Below, piece by piece: positions 30,501 to 44,900 of a stretch of 64,000 bases of DNA. The notes under the pieces are model-generated. The model was not told the DNA's origin. It worked only from the letters and a program-made list of their open reading frames with translations, and searched no databases. The position numbers were made by a program, and so were the translations under genes. The number at the start of each line of letters is the position of its first letter. Positions within the stretch are counted from its first letter, which is position 1. The stretch is from Margaritifera margaritifera (lineage: Eukaryota > Mollusca > Bivalvia > Unionida > Margaritiferidae), in the NCBI GenBank assembly GCA_029931535.1, contig JAQPZY010001686.1:9769001-9833000 (forward strand), read 5' to 3'.

Positions 30501-32922
30501 GTAGGACCACCCGTTATGCATCAGCGGCCCACTACTAAATGGCTGCTGCACACTGGGCTATGCGAACAGCTTCACAGTTCAAAACAACACTAATATGTAG
30601 ACTACTCGTGTTAACATATCACTTCAGCGACTAAGTGGTCACGTGGTGTCACTGGTATGTACCAGTGATACCACGTGACCACGCAGTCGCTGTAGCCCTG
30701 TTTGCTGTGTGCAAAATGATGTAAATAGTCCGTTCATTTTGTGACCCTACAACAATCAAGGTTTGTGAAAATTTGACAGTGAGGTAACTAGGGTTGTACA
30801 TGTCTTTCATGTTCTAACGAGTACCCGGTTACCCGTAAAACGGCGCAACGGGTACCCGGGTGAAGTTTTCCGTGGTTTTTGACAGCCCTATTAAGTTCAT
30901 TGAACTAAATCCTCATTCACACTCAGCAGTGGATGGGCTTATAACAAACATGATTTCTAATAGTTTGCATAATTGACTGAGACTAGGTGGAGTATTCACT
31001 AAGAGTGTTCCAAGAATTTCAACAGGTGGATCCGGTGACTGCTTGTATGCCCTCATCTTTGCTTTGAACTCCAGATACTGCTCATGAATGGCATGATGGT
31101 CTTCCTGTTTGAAAATCATTTCAAGATGATTAAGAAGAACCTGCAAGTCTTCCCTCCCATATTTCAACAGAGCTGCCCTCTCATGATTTTCCTTCTCCGA
31201 AACACCCTTATTACCTTCCTTGCGAAAATAATTTAGCAAACTCATTTTATCCACAGAGTAACTATCAGTTTGCTTGACAACTACTTCTAAAGTGATCATA
31301 ACATACATTTTCTCTTTTAAATACGAACCGAGACAGCTCATTAATTAGCGTAATTGTTTTGCTTCAAACGCAATATCGCACGTGGAAGTTAATCATCTGT
31401 ATAATCAATGAAAAATTAAAGAATCATTACTGTCATTTAATCAGTTCATAAAGGAAACCAACACTGATGTCGGTTAAGTACCTTTCATTAATTTAATTAC
31501 ACTGACTCGCTGGATTAAAATCATAGTGAGCGGCTCGTGATAATCTGGCTTGAGTAAACACAATGCAGCAGAGTCGCTTAAAACACTGCTAATTGATCAT
31601 ACTGGCTTTCTTTTGTTTGACGTGTTTTGATTTGCTGATAATTTGGTTGCTTAGCCCAATATGCAGTCAAGCGGTAACAGAATGTGCGCATATGCGACAA
31701 TTATCACTGACCATATTGATGTGTTATACAGGATGTAAATGTATACATGAAGAGGGGTCGAATCAAGTATTCAGTATGCCTGGAGGGCATGATTGGCCAA
31801 ATAAAGGTAGATATAGTGATTAAAGCACGAAAATAAGGACTTGCCCAACTTTTTTAAAAAGCTCTTGTCCCGGACTAGCGACTTGGAAAATTTTACTTGC
31901 CAGGCTTCGAAAATGAATAGTCCAAGATGTCGGGCTATGGGATTTGCTCAGCCCTGCTAGGTTTTAGCCTATGAGTCACAACACCCTATACATGCACATA
32001 TACCGGGTATGAAAGGACAAATTTATACTTGGAACTGACATTGACCCCGGGGACCATCCCTACCCCTTGGGAATTATCCCCTGGGTCATTACTTGGAAAC
32101 TATTGATATACCAACCCTATAACCATATATATACTTACTGGGCATGAAAAAACCAATTTATACATGCAACTGACATTGGTGCCACCATTCATCCTTACCC
32201 CCAGTGGACTTGGCCTCAGGGTCATAACTTGGAAATTATTGAAATCCTCAAACTATGACCATATACACACTTACTAGGCATGAAAACATATGTAGACATG
32301 CAAGTGACATTGGCCTCTAGATCTATCCTTGCCTTCAGAGACTTAGCCAAGAGGCTCAAACTTAGTGACGAGGTCTAAATTCTAGTTCTTTGTAGTAAAG
32401 GTACAGAATTTTGGCTTTTGTTGCTGTTTGATATGACATATATTTGGTGCAAGTTTTTGTTTTTCATGGAACAGCATGTCTTGCTGATGGTGGAATAACT
32501 TTTTATGCCCTTGAAAACTATCTGGTTGCCCCAGATTTCCATAGTTCCAATTACACTAAAATTTATCGTTTTGCATGTCACTTGCATTGTGCAAATACTT
32601 AAAACAATTATCAAATGAAGAGCAAAATGGTTCAGGCTGTAAGGAATAGTATCAAAATCTCTTCCAATATGAAATAATAGTAATTTTTTTCCATTTGTAT
32701 TTTGTTTTGTGTAATTGGAACTTCATCAGATCAGTAGAAGAGTAAAAAAATACCATATATTAATAAAGAGGTCAGGTAAATACCATATATTAATAAAGAG
32801 GTCAAGTATATAAAATATACAATTTATTTAGCCATGCATCATTTCATAAAGAAAAGAAAAGAAATCTTAAATGACAGTCTTTACCAATTAATTTCAATGT
32901 AAAACAAATGATTTGAAACAGT

Positions 32923-32962
<40 letters not shown>

Positions 32963-35900
32963 GGAAATTATATATATTCTGCAATTCAAAAATGAGCTGA
33001 AATTATCGTGTAATGTACATTCCTAGAGAAAGAGATTCTATCACCGAGTACCTGTGGCAGGAATGAAAACTGCTCATTTCATTGAACTTCAAATTCAAGT
33101 CACAGTCTGTATATTAATTTATTTATACAATGCTAATCCTTCATGAAAATTGGAGATATAATAATACATGTTAGCAAATACACATTATGATACACACTAT
33201 AATATTTGACTGAGTTTTATCCAAATCACACAATCCATTACAACTTAAAAACAGAAAGCATGTAATTGGATCGGTGATGTCTGGCCTCAGTTACCTGTGT
33301 TTAATCAAGTGATGATGATCAGTGAGAATTACCACAGATGTTATTATTGGGCACAGGTGACACTTGGCATAATCATTATGAACTTTAGTGGATGAAAAAA
33401 TGATTTGGAGCACTCTATTATTGACCTGACATCAAAGTAAACAAACTTTGAGTAACTTTGTTGACTGATGCTAAAATTTGGTTGCCCCAGGCAGCCTATT
33501 TTTCTGCCCCTATTTCATGAAGATTGGAATGTGTATACATCTTAACAAAAGTAACTTGACCATGCCAAAACTAGGTCAGTTTGGACTAATTTGCATGCTT
33601 GAGTGACTTTGTATCTTCAGCTATTCATTTGCTACACTCCCAATATCTTGGACCCTATTTCACCTACAACACATGAAAATTGGCATGTAGATACATCTCA
33701 GTTTACACTCATGGTTGACTTTTGCGTTTTTAACTATCCATTTGTTATATACCCTCAATATCTTGGACCCTATTTCACCTACACTCAAAAATAGGTATGT
33801 GGTTGCTTCTCAAAGAAAATACTCAACCATACCAAACTAGGTCGCTGTGACCTAATTTTCATATTTGTGTTACTTTTGAATTTTCAGCATTTCATTTATT
33901 ACACCCTCAGTATATTGCACTATATTCCACCTACACTCATGATAATTGGTATGTGCAGTGATTACTCCAGGATTTTCACACAGAGTGGAAATTCCCCCTC
34001 ATGCATTTTCATAAGGGGTGATTTTCAGTTTATAAAGGGGGTGGTGGTGGCAGTTTTGATATGGGAAAACTATCTATGAATAGACCTCTTGTAGTATGTT
34101 TCAACAAATATGTGTCTGATAAATAACTTTTAATAAATATACACTGGAGCCCCTCAAGATCAAATTCCCAATGGACCACAAGTAAAATGTTTGGTTTTGA
34201 GGGGTTTACAGTTTATTGAGGTTTCAAATTTAACCTAAAATGAGATGCAATCACTTATGTCTCGTTAGTTGTACCATAATATGTACCGTATATACTCGCG
34301 TATAAGTCGGGTCCAAATGCAAACAACATAGACCCTAATCTGCCATCGCATTTGTGCCAGCAGATCAAGGTCTATGTTGTTTGTTCTACTGATTAGTCCT
34401 TACAAACTGCATAGACCCAGATCTGTCAGCGCATTATGCGACGGCCGATCTGGGTGTATGTGGTTTGCAGTTGGTATTGGATTATACGTGAGTATATACA
34501 GTATGTTGATTAGTGACTACTGCATGTTATTAATACAATCATTTTGTTTGTGTTGACATTTATAATGTAAGTGTTGACACTAATTTATTTCAGTGCATGC
34601 ATTTTTACTTTTATGTAAGTTTATGTGTTTTTATAAAATGTTACTAGCCAGTAAATATATGAGAACACTGTAGCAAAATTGTTCTTTTGTTGGTCTTTTT
34701 TGGCAAAAATGTCAAAGGTGAGCATCCAAGGTGTGGGTTCAAAAGCCAGTTGATTGAGGATTATTTAGATGTATTTTATCAGACATAGTCATGTGATCTG
34801 CAGGTAAATATCATCTACTTTGCTTCGCAGAGCCACAGGTACTATATTGCAAACAGTTACTTTGAAAGAGTTCACTTCAGCCATGTGTAAATGTTGCTGA
34901 TTAGCCGATTGTTTACACTGGTTGTCATCTGTGCCAGTGCGAGTGTTGGTCTTAGTTCTACTTAAAGCATGGCCCAAAGTTATTTCCTAACCACTGGCTG
35001 ACCTCATAACTGGGATCTGGCAGTTACTTGGCCACATATTGAACAAGTTTCAGTTTCACGACCTTCATTTCGATGTAATACTTAAATCTGGGACTTATAC
35101 TGAGGTGCCTTATAGTGATGGAGTACTGTAGTAAGGTCGTTAGCAGGGATAAGATTTATTTTTCTTTTCCCAGGAGGTCCTTGGGTACAGAATTGATCAG
35201 ACTGTGACTGTGTACATTGTAGCAGTGCTGGAATATATTGCTGCAGATATTCTGAAGGTAAGAACATCAAGACAAGACAAACTTACAGAACCAGTCAATA
35301 TTCCTGCTTTTTGTTTGTATCTGGATGGATTACACATATGGTAGCACTGGTGCATGCCATGGTAGAAATCCTTGGGTTCAATCCTAGCTAGGGCCTTTTC
35401 TATTTTATTCTTACGCCTAGATCATGCCCTTGAGTACAGATGATACTTTGTACACAAGTTAATTGCCTTTATTTAGGATAAAAAATATTCCTTTTTGCTG
35501 GGAGTGTATTGTGTTTTTCAAGACAAAAGTTTTTAGCTCTACTGGTCATAGACCATGAGAGCTTATGGGATAGCCTGTTTTCTGTTGTCTGTCTGTCAGT
35601 TAGCGCAAGTTTGTTATCACTACTCCTCCTAAACTACTTGGAGGATTGCTATAAAATTTTTCACACACATTCACCCCTAGGTCGAGTTGGTCCTAGATGA
35701 AAATGGTGCTGCTCGGACATCCAATATGGTCAACAGAACAGCAATCTTGAAAATCTTTTTATCGCTACTCCTTCTGAATGAATGGTCATATCAACATGAG
35801 GTTTACACTGAAAGACTTCTTATGATGTCTTGTTGGTTCTAAATGAAAATGGTGCAGATCTGATGTCTATATGGCCACCACACTGGCCATCTTGAAAATC

Positions 35901-38900
35901 TTGATATTGTTGCTCTTCCTGAAAAGGATGATCGTATTAACATGTGGATTTCACGAAAAGACTTCTTATGATGTCTAGTTGTTCTTAAATGAAAATGGTG
36001 CCAATCTGATGTCCAGTATGGCCATCACAGCAGCCATCTTGAAAATCTTGTTATTACATCTCGTCCTGAACGGAAAGTCATATCAAATTGGGTTTTCACC
36101 AGAAGACTTCTTATGATGCCTAGTTGGACCTAAATGAAAATTGTTCCATACAGACATCCAGAATTGCCACCACAGTGGCAGTGTGAAAAATCTTGTTATC
36201 ACTACTCCTCCTGAATGGATGGTCCTATCAATATGGGGTTTTCACTAAAAGACTTTTTATGATGTCTAGTTGGTCCTTAATGAACATGGTGCTGATCTGA
36301 TGTTCAATATGGCCACCATGGCAGCTATCTTGAAAATTTTGTTATTGCTTCTTCTGGATGGAAAGTGTTATCATCATGTGGTTTTCACCAGAAGACCTCT
36401 TATGAGGTCTGGTTTGTCCTAAATGAAAATGGTGCTGCCCATCCAATATGGCCACCAGAGTGGCCATCTTGAAAATCTTGTTATGGCTACTCAACCTGAA
36501 TGGATGGTCATATCAGCATGGGGTTTTCACAAAAAGACTTGTGATGTCTAGTTGGTCCTAAATGAAAATGGTGTCAATCTAACATTCAATATCGCCACCA
36601 CTGTAGCCATCTTGAAAAAATCTTGTTATTCCTATTCCTCCTGAACAGAAATTCATATCAGCATGGGGTTTTCACCAGAAGACTTATTATGGTGTCTAGT
36701 TTGTCTTAAATAAAAATTGTGCGGAAAAAAGGAAATCCAATATGGCCACCACAGTGGCCATCTTGAAAATCTTATTGCTACTTTAAGATGGAAAGTCATA
36801 TCAATATTAGGTTTTCACCAAAAAACTGCTTATGGTCCAGCATGTCCATTATGGCAGCCATCTTGAAAATCATGTTATTGCTACTCCTAAATAAAAATAG
36901 TGCTGATCTGACTTCCAATATCGCTGCCATGGCAGCCATCTTGAAAATTATGTTATTGTTATTCCTCATAAATGGAACATCAAAGTTTAACCAAAAGACT
37001 TCTTATGATATCTAGTTGGTCCTAAATGAAAGTGGTTCTCACCTGACAGACAATATGGCTGCCATGGTGGCCATCTTAAACATCTTGTTATTGCTACTCC
37101 TCCTGAATGGATGGTCATATCAACACTGGGTTTTCACTGAAAGACTTCTTAAAATATCTAGTTGATCCTAAGTGAAAATGGTGCTAATATTACATCCAAT
37201 ATTTCCACTATGGTTGCCATCCTAAAAGTCTTGTTATTACTACTCCTCCTGAATGAATGGTTATATTGACACAGGTAATCCAAAAATATCAGAGGTGGTT
37301 TCAACACTCAGCAGTTAAAAAGAAAAAACAGTCTTATCTTGGATTCGTGGAAATTATTTGTAACCAGTAGAGCATCAGTCCCACTGAGGAACTCATGTTT
37401 GTTTTTGTTTTGTTTGGTCCAAGATTCTGTATGCAGTGAGGGTTTATTCATTGTGGGTTGGTGAGGGAAGTCTGTTTCAGCATGTAAGTAAGATATCTAG
37501 ATTTTTCTACCTAATTACTGTGTAACCTTCCCTAGCAGGCCTCTTCATATAGGACAACTGCTCCCAGAGGACAATATTTCTGGGTCCATATTCTTGTATC
37601 TATATTTTAAAATCCTTATATGAACTTCACCTGTCCATAAGGGACAAATTAAAGTTATCTCTTGTTTCTCCTTTGTATACAGGCTTCACTGTAACTAGTG
37701 TCATTTTCCTTGACACTGTTACCAACATGACAGGAAGACATATTTGTCATTTTCCTTGACACTGTTACCAACATGACAGGAAGACATATTTGTCATTTTC
37801 CTTGACACTGTTACCAACATGACAGGAAGACATATTTGTTATTTCAAACATTGTTTACAAGATATCCAGTCCTTTTGCGCAAAATATTAACTAGTGACCT
37901 TGATAATCTGTTTAAGGTCACCAGAACCAAAATTATGTTGGGTTTGTCTCGGGTAGGGGGAAACATATGTTCTTGTTTTCAAAAACTCCCTTCCAGTTGC
38001 ACCTTTATTTTAGGGCATTTGGTTTCCTAGCACAATTGACAGAACATTCTGGAAGTAAAAATCTGTATGTATCTGTATGTGTAGCAGTATTTGTACGAAC
38101 AGTACCAGCAACTGCATCTAAATGATTTGTATTTCAGTTGACAGGGAACTATGTGAAGAACATTAAACATTCAGAGATCACCTCCCAGGATATCAAAGTA
38201 GCAATATGTGCCGACCAGGTGAGATCATTATTTTTTTATAGGGATTCAAACTTGTCACCATTAATTTGCTATCTTCAGGTAGTCGAAAGAAGTTTTGCTC
38301 TTTTATTCTGTTTATTCCCTTTAAGGTGAATGGTGATGGAAAATCATTTTTATGGGTTTAAAAAAATGTCAAATAAGAAATCAAAAATGTAAAGATTTCA
38401 AAGCATTGCTGTCTCTGGTATTGTAGTGCATACCTCGCTTGACCCTGATACCACAGGAGTCCTTTCCATTGTTGCACCTACACTCGACACTATCTAAATT
38501 GCATGTAAAACAGTGCAAATTGTTGTCAGATTATAGATAAAATTTCGTAACTAATGATTTAAACTTATTATATTATTTTTTTTAGCTTAAAACTAATTTT
38601 TATCAAATAAATGACCCATTTAGTGTTGAATTTTCAAATGAGTATGTATATAGTTACCTGAAGTTTCCTTAGCTCTTTACGAGTTATACTGATGGTGGGG
38701 ATTTTTGAGCTAAGGTCAGATGGATAGACATTTTCAGCAGAGTTGCCAGGTCCTGGCAATCCAGCATTTTGGGCTAGTTCTGGGGTATTTTTTCATAAAT
38801 TTGAACCAAATAAGAAAAAATATGGTATTTTATTACATAATTAAGTGTGAAATCTTGAAAATTATTGGTAAAATATTTCTCATATTTGCTTGTTAGTGTA

Positions 38901-41900
38901 TGCATACAGAAGTTATGCTTGCAGCAAGAAAAACTACCATTGTGTGAGCTAGAGCTATAAAGAGAAACTGCATTACCTTTCATGCATGGAAATTATTTTT
39001 TGCCAAAGATATTTGACTCCATCGTTCTCTTCTCTATGAAAATATGTCCCCTGTACATACCTAGTCAACAATGTTAAAAGTTGTATCGCTCAATCGGACA
39101 CTGGCTTTCTGGTTGAATAGGGTAAAAATTTAACGCAACTGATTACGTCATCCCAAGCATACTGTTCTCTTAAATAGCTTATATTTTTATGATCAGCCTA
39201 TGAATATGATTGAAACTGAGATGAACTTAAGAAGGTGGTGGGGTGGGGGTGCTGAAGAATGGATTAAATCTTCTAAGCTTTGATTCAGGAGCAAGTTTGG
39301 TATATAATACAACAAAAATGTTCTTTTCCTGTGTACATACCAGATATATTTCTTCTTTTGGTACAAAAATACCACTCATTAAAGTATTATGCTTTTCTTA
39401 TCATGTGGTAAAATATATCCGGTTTTAACATAGGAAAAGAAAATATCTTGTACCTGCAATTTACTTTTCTACTTGTTTTGATTGATTTTGGATGCAATAG
39501 GGCCAGAAACCTACCACTTTAAATCTTTTATTGTTGACAACAGTTGACTTGTATACTGATCATGGTAATAAAAAGAAAAAGGTTTATAATGGAAGGTTTC
39601 TGGCACACATATCATTATTTTTGGAGACCATGTCAGTTCACATTTAACCATTTTGATGATTCTTTGAGGTTTCAGTTATGAATTTCTCTCTTAGATCAGT
39701 ACTTTTGACATAGGGATCTTCACAAGGTTACTGAATGAAGTATCTTTAATTTGTTGATGACTTAAAGGTAAAATAGGGGCCCCGGGTGCCCAAGTGGTCT
39801 AAGATGCTCGCCTTTACCGATCACTGCCATCTCACCTCTGTTCGCATGGGTTTGAGTCTCGGTCTCGGCCAATGTGGATATGTGAGAAAGCTTGCCAGTA
39901 GCTTCCCATGGGTCTGTGGTTCTTCCCGGGGTTTGCCCGGGTTCTTCCTCCACCAGAGAAAAACTGGCCGCCATGTATAGCCTATCATGTGCTGAAAAAT
40001 GTTGTTAAATCCACAACAACAACATAAAGGTAAAATATAGTAATACATGAATTATTGCTACCGAGCTGACCATTTTGAAAACCCATGTGATACCAGCTGT
40101 CAGCATGATTGGCTGAGTGTGTACGTTTTATTATAATAATTAACATATTCTACAAGATTATTTTTGGAGAAAAAAATGAGAAGGATTGTGAGTAGGGTTA
40201 AGTAAGAGATGACAGTTTGCAGCTAAAAGATAAATAACAACCAGCTTTCATGGATGGATGATGTTGAGACGTGTGCATGGTGAGATTAATAGTAGTGCAG
40301 ACACTTTTCCCACTTGTATTCATGGATGGATGATGTTGAGACGTGTGCGTGGTGAGATTAATAGTAGTGCAGACAGTGCTCTTTTCCCACTTGTATTCAT
40401 GGATGGATGATGTTGAGACGTGTGCGTGGTGAGATTAATAGTAGTGCAGACATTTTCCCACTTGTATTTATGTTGCCATGTTCAGCTCAGACTTTACATC
40501 CAAGAGACACTTTATGCATTATATGGCTGGAAAACACTTTTATAGACACTTTATGCATTATATGGCTGGAAAACACTTTTATAGACACTTTATGCATTAT
40601 ATGGCTGGAAAACACTTTTATAGACACTTTATGCATTATATGGCTGGAAAACACTTTTATAGACATTTTATGCATTATATGGCTGGAAAACACTTTTATA
40701 GACACTTTATGCATTATATGGCTGGAAAACACTTTTATAGACACTTTATAGACACTTTATGCATTATATGGCTGGAAAACACTTTTATAGACACTTTATG
40801 CATTATATGGCTGGAAAACACTTTTATAGACACTTTATGCATTATATGGCTGGAAAACACTTTAAAGACACTTTATGCATTATATGGCTGGAAAACACTT
40901 TTATAGACACTTTATGCATTATATGGCTGGAAAACACTTTTATAGACACTTTATGCATTATATGGCTGGAAAACACTTTATAGACACTTTATGCATTATA
41001 TGGCTGGAAAACACTTTTATAGACACTTTATGCATTATATGGCTGGAAAACACTTTTATAGACACTTTATGCATTATATGGCTGGAAAACACTTTTATAG
41101 ACATTTTTGCCTTGAGACAGTTACAGTTTTGAATTCTAGTTGACAATCATGAAAATCAATGTTTTAAAAATATGCCTTTTAAATGTAAAAAGTAAAAAGT
41201 GGAGAGTTGATAGTTGTCCAAGGTTGACAACAACAACTGCAATATATGCTCATTCATTTCCTGAAAATACTTGTCCCATGTGTTGTACAAGATGATGTTC
41301 AACTCTATTCATTGAGTTTCACTAGGAACTCGGCAGGCTTCCCAGTCCTAAATCTTTACCCAAGATGGCACAGACTCAAAGAGTGGCTAAAGTTTGTCAC
41401 ACAAATTCAGGAAAAAAGATTTACATGAAAATGCAGATGTTTTATTCTAAAACTTCTCTCAAATAACAATTTGTGCTAGCAGCACAATTACCTTAAATAA
41501 GGTTAAAACTGCCTGTGCTGCTTGCAAGGCTTTCTGTTCTTATGTTTGGGAGAAAGAAGTCGCACAAGAATGTATGGAGTGGACTTCAAAGACATTGTTC
41601 AATTTCCTTCTTGAGATTTCACCAAGCACATTGCATTCACAGATGTGTCACAGTTATGTAGGTTGACTTGGTATCTGTGAGAAACATAAACTTTACAGTT
41701 GTTTGTTTGTTCATTATGATGAGTTTAGAAGTCTTCAAAAATTGGAACAAGTTCATAGTGTCATGGATTGTAATATTTCCATTCTAGGTGCTGATGGACA
41801 TGTTTTCCCAGGAGGAAGAGGTGTCCCTCCCCCTGGTGGAGGAACCCACACGACAAGAGTCCTTGTCATATGAGGGAATTGTGAAGGACTTTATTTTGGA

Positions 41901-44900
41901 GGAGAACCAGTTCATTAGGGACCTCAACATGATCATCAAGGTCTTTAGGATCCCCTTTGTCAAACACTTCCCAAGGAGCAAGGTGAGTCTTCCCAAACTT
42001 ACAAGTGACCCATAGGGCTGGAACTACTTGTTTCCATAGCAGTAAGTTTTTGGACTGGAAGCCAGTCTGTTCAAGGTTAAATAAACACAAAAACGAATGC
42101 ACACACACAAACACACATGCATACTGTGGATGCTGGTACATACTTACAGATAGGTTTAAATCTTTTGCTCATGACAGCAACAGCAGTGGTCAGGAGCTGT
42201 GATAACCAAAACCCTCTCACAGCAACAATCCATATCCAACCCTAGCTGTAATCTATATCACATCCCCAACATCTACTTGTCATCAGTATCCTAGATGGGA
42301 GTCTGTCCCTGAACTAGTTGTTAAAGTGTTCCAGTTACAATGGTCTGTTTGAGAAGAAATAAAATGCGCACGACAATAAGTAAGAAATGTCGGAAATTCA
42401 CTCCACTAAGTAGAGGCAAGACCAAATGTATATTTTGATTTTAGGTTGGTTAATATGTGATTCTCAGATTATGATATCTTGCAGTATAATAAGGTCAAAT
42501 TACACTGCAATGTCCAAAAGCTTTTGCATGTTTATAAAAATAAGTATATTTTTTCTCCCATTCAGGACCTGGAGGTGATATTCAGCAATATAACCGATGT
42601 CTACACTTTCACAGCCAACCTGCTGGCCTCCGTGGAAGAGCAGGTAGAGATAGCTGCTGAGAACGAAGCACCAACAGTCGGCATCTGCTTTCAGGACATG
42701 GCAGAGGTACATTAACTTTAGCTTTATTATTTTTTGGGTTGAGTTGTCCCTCATATCTAATATCCATATTATTAGACTACATTGGTAAGTTCCAAGTCTT
42801 TGCATAGTTTTTATGCTTTGTGGACACTATTTACATCAGTCTTATACTTTAATTTGTTCCATTTTATATCTGACCATTTATATTCTTCAAATACTGATAA
42901 CAAAATTGAAAAACAAATTGCTATGAATTCATTTGTTGTTTTCTGTATTATTTTCCATGGTTATGTGGAAGATCATATTTTTATGGTTGGCTGGTTGGAG
43001 CCTGAATTGGCAAGCCAATATCATAGGCCAGTAACTAGTAATATCTCTTTTTCTCAATTGGTTAGTCAGTGATGTCATTTGCACGACAGTAACGTAATTC
43101 CCATAATGGCTGGTTTTGACCCCCCACCCCACTGAAATGCAGCAATTGGTTGGTAGCTTCACATCAGCGCAGTGCATAATGGGTAAAAAGTATGATGGAG
43201 GTTGATAGTTATCTGCGGTCTCATGAATACCAGAAGTCAGTGAAATTTTCATGGGTTTTTCAGCAGCCACCACCTGAATTTGGGCAACCTGCTCCTGCTC
43301 CATCACCAGAGGTGTGTCAAGTCCTAGCATGAGATGATTTCTTGGTAAAGTAAGATCAGCCCACGTTCAAGTGGTTACAACAGTCTGGTTGAGTGGTGGA
43401 CTTACTGTATTGTTTAGTAAGGCAGTTACAATGGACTTGCTCTATTGTTTAGTGAGGCAGTTACAAGATCCAAATGTCAAGAGACTTTTATTTTCATGAC
43501 AGCGACTGCCATTCAGTTTTGACAAAGCGTACTATAAGAAATAGAGACAGGGGGAGGGGGGGGGGTCATTTTTGCCCTACTCTTTCTCCATGCCAGCCTC
43601 CTTCCCTAAAGAAATGATGACATGCTCATGCCACCTTTGTCATATATTCCTGTGGGGGGAAGACTTAGTCACTTTGCTGTGGATCCATGGATCCAGCAAG
43701 TTGTCTCAGAATGGCTCCAGATCACATTCAGTGCCCCTCCCAAATTGTCCAGGGCCTCCACTGCTACAGATGTCCAAAAAGATCCTTTCAGGGCCAATGT
43801 TCTGAAGCAGGAACTAGCGAGTCTTCTCAGAAAAAGGGCGCAGATATTGTATGAAAAGCAAAGTCACTGGGTTTTTATTCAAGACTGTTCCTGGTGCCAA
43901 AAACCAGTGGCACACCTCAACCAGTCATAGACTTGAGCTCCCTCAACCTTTTCATATGGGGCACCATGGTTCAGAATGGAGATGCCAAGACTGGTTCTAA
44001 ATTCCATTAAGGGAGGAGACTTCACAATAAGTCTAGATCTGTACCTCCATGTTCATATACACAAGTTCTCCAGGAAATTGCTGACGTTTGCTTTCAGGGA
44101 TACAGTATTCTACTTCAGTGCATTCCCTTTTGGGGTCATCATCAGTCCATGTGTCTTCACAAGAATTATGGACAGAGTAATCTCCCTTCAGGATCATCTC
44201 CACATCTGTGACATCCAGTTACCTGGATGATATATTTCAAAAACACCAGGTGAGTTCTATTTTGTTTCACTTTTACTCCACCTTAGAGGATTCCTCGTCA
44301 ACAGGGATGAATCAAACATTTTCCTATCTCAACACTTCACCCACTTTGGTATGGAGTTCAAAACGCATGTGAAAAGGATCTGTCTCTAAAGAATTGCATC
44401 TCAGCCAGAGAATTCCTTACTACTGGGTCTCAATGCAGCAGCAGGTCTCTTAGTCCTGAGTCGCCTGTACATGAGACCATTGCAAATGATCCTGCTATCC
44501 CAGTGGTAACTGAAGCACAGTCCTAGTCTCCGATTATACAAGGACACATCTCAGCAAGTGGTAGAACCTCACTTGGCTTACAGCGGGCATTCCCTTATGG
44601 GTCAAGTCACCAGGATTTGTATGGATGCGAGCACAGATGGTTGGGGTCCACACCGGCTGCCATCATTTTGGTAAACCAGCGGGTTGTGGCCTCCTCAGAA
44701 CCGACTTTTGCATATCAATCTCCTGGAGACGAAGGCAAGGCCATAGTGAATGCATGTCATTGATGGCAGGACACGTTACATGGAAAGGGCATACTCATCC
44801 TGTCTGACAACTCTAGTGTGGTAAACTCTTTCAAAAGGTGGGGGGGGGGGGGACCAAATCCACAGACCTGTGCCTCCCAATTTGGGATTTTCTCAGGTGG

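Larger units (their letters stand above)
30145..31341 (-). pseudogene. hAT-transposase-like (ZNF862-like) C-terminal fragment, broken
   Basis: On the minus strand, 31341-30913 encodes a 142-residue frame ending [16 protein letters not shown]. This matches the hAT C-terminal dimerisation motif, in which a hydrophobic stretch is followed by S-A-x-C-E-R-G-F-S. A TGA replaces the expected Arg codon after that Glu, and GFSSMNL follows in frame. The similarity resumes at about 30315 with an Ile-Lys-Thr and Leu-Arg-Asn segment and runs to about 30145. A 567-bp hAT-type MITE (30324-30890) lies between the two parts, so the reading frame is broken both by a stop and by an insertion. It could derive from an autonomous hAT transposon or from a domesticated zinc-finger relative. 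No zinc finger or catalytic core is visible here. Confidence 0.7.
31342..34283 (+). other. Sos intron 2, middle: mostly repeats, no gene
   Basis: Contains a second locus of the ~120-bp array (32030-32360), a 30-bp duplication (32748-32807), an (AC)n(AT)n microsatellite (about 32922-32961) and an array with ~175-bp units (33500-33960). Open frames here are short and match nothing I know. Confidence 0.5.

Noticed and set aside
34374..34556. Frame similar to one at 46437-46688, first considered a shared small protein
   Set aside because: Both frames are translations of the double-hairpin MITE in corresponding orientation.
35335..35420. GGGTTCAATCC B-box-like sequence downstream of exon 3
   Set aside because: No matching A box at the proper distance and no second copy; too little to call a SINE.
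40478..41146. Open frames up to 142 codons on both strands
   Set aside because: Produced by the 39-bp period of the minisatellite.
42929..43330. 133-codon minus-strand frame in intron 6
   Set aside because: No recognisable domain, composition like intronic DNA, and it sits between exon 6 and a retroelement remnant. Treated as chance.
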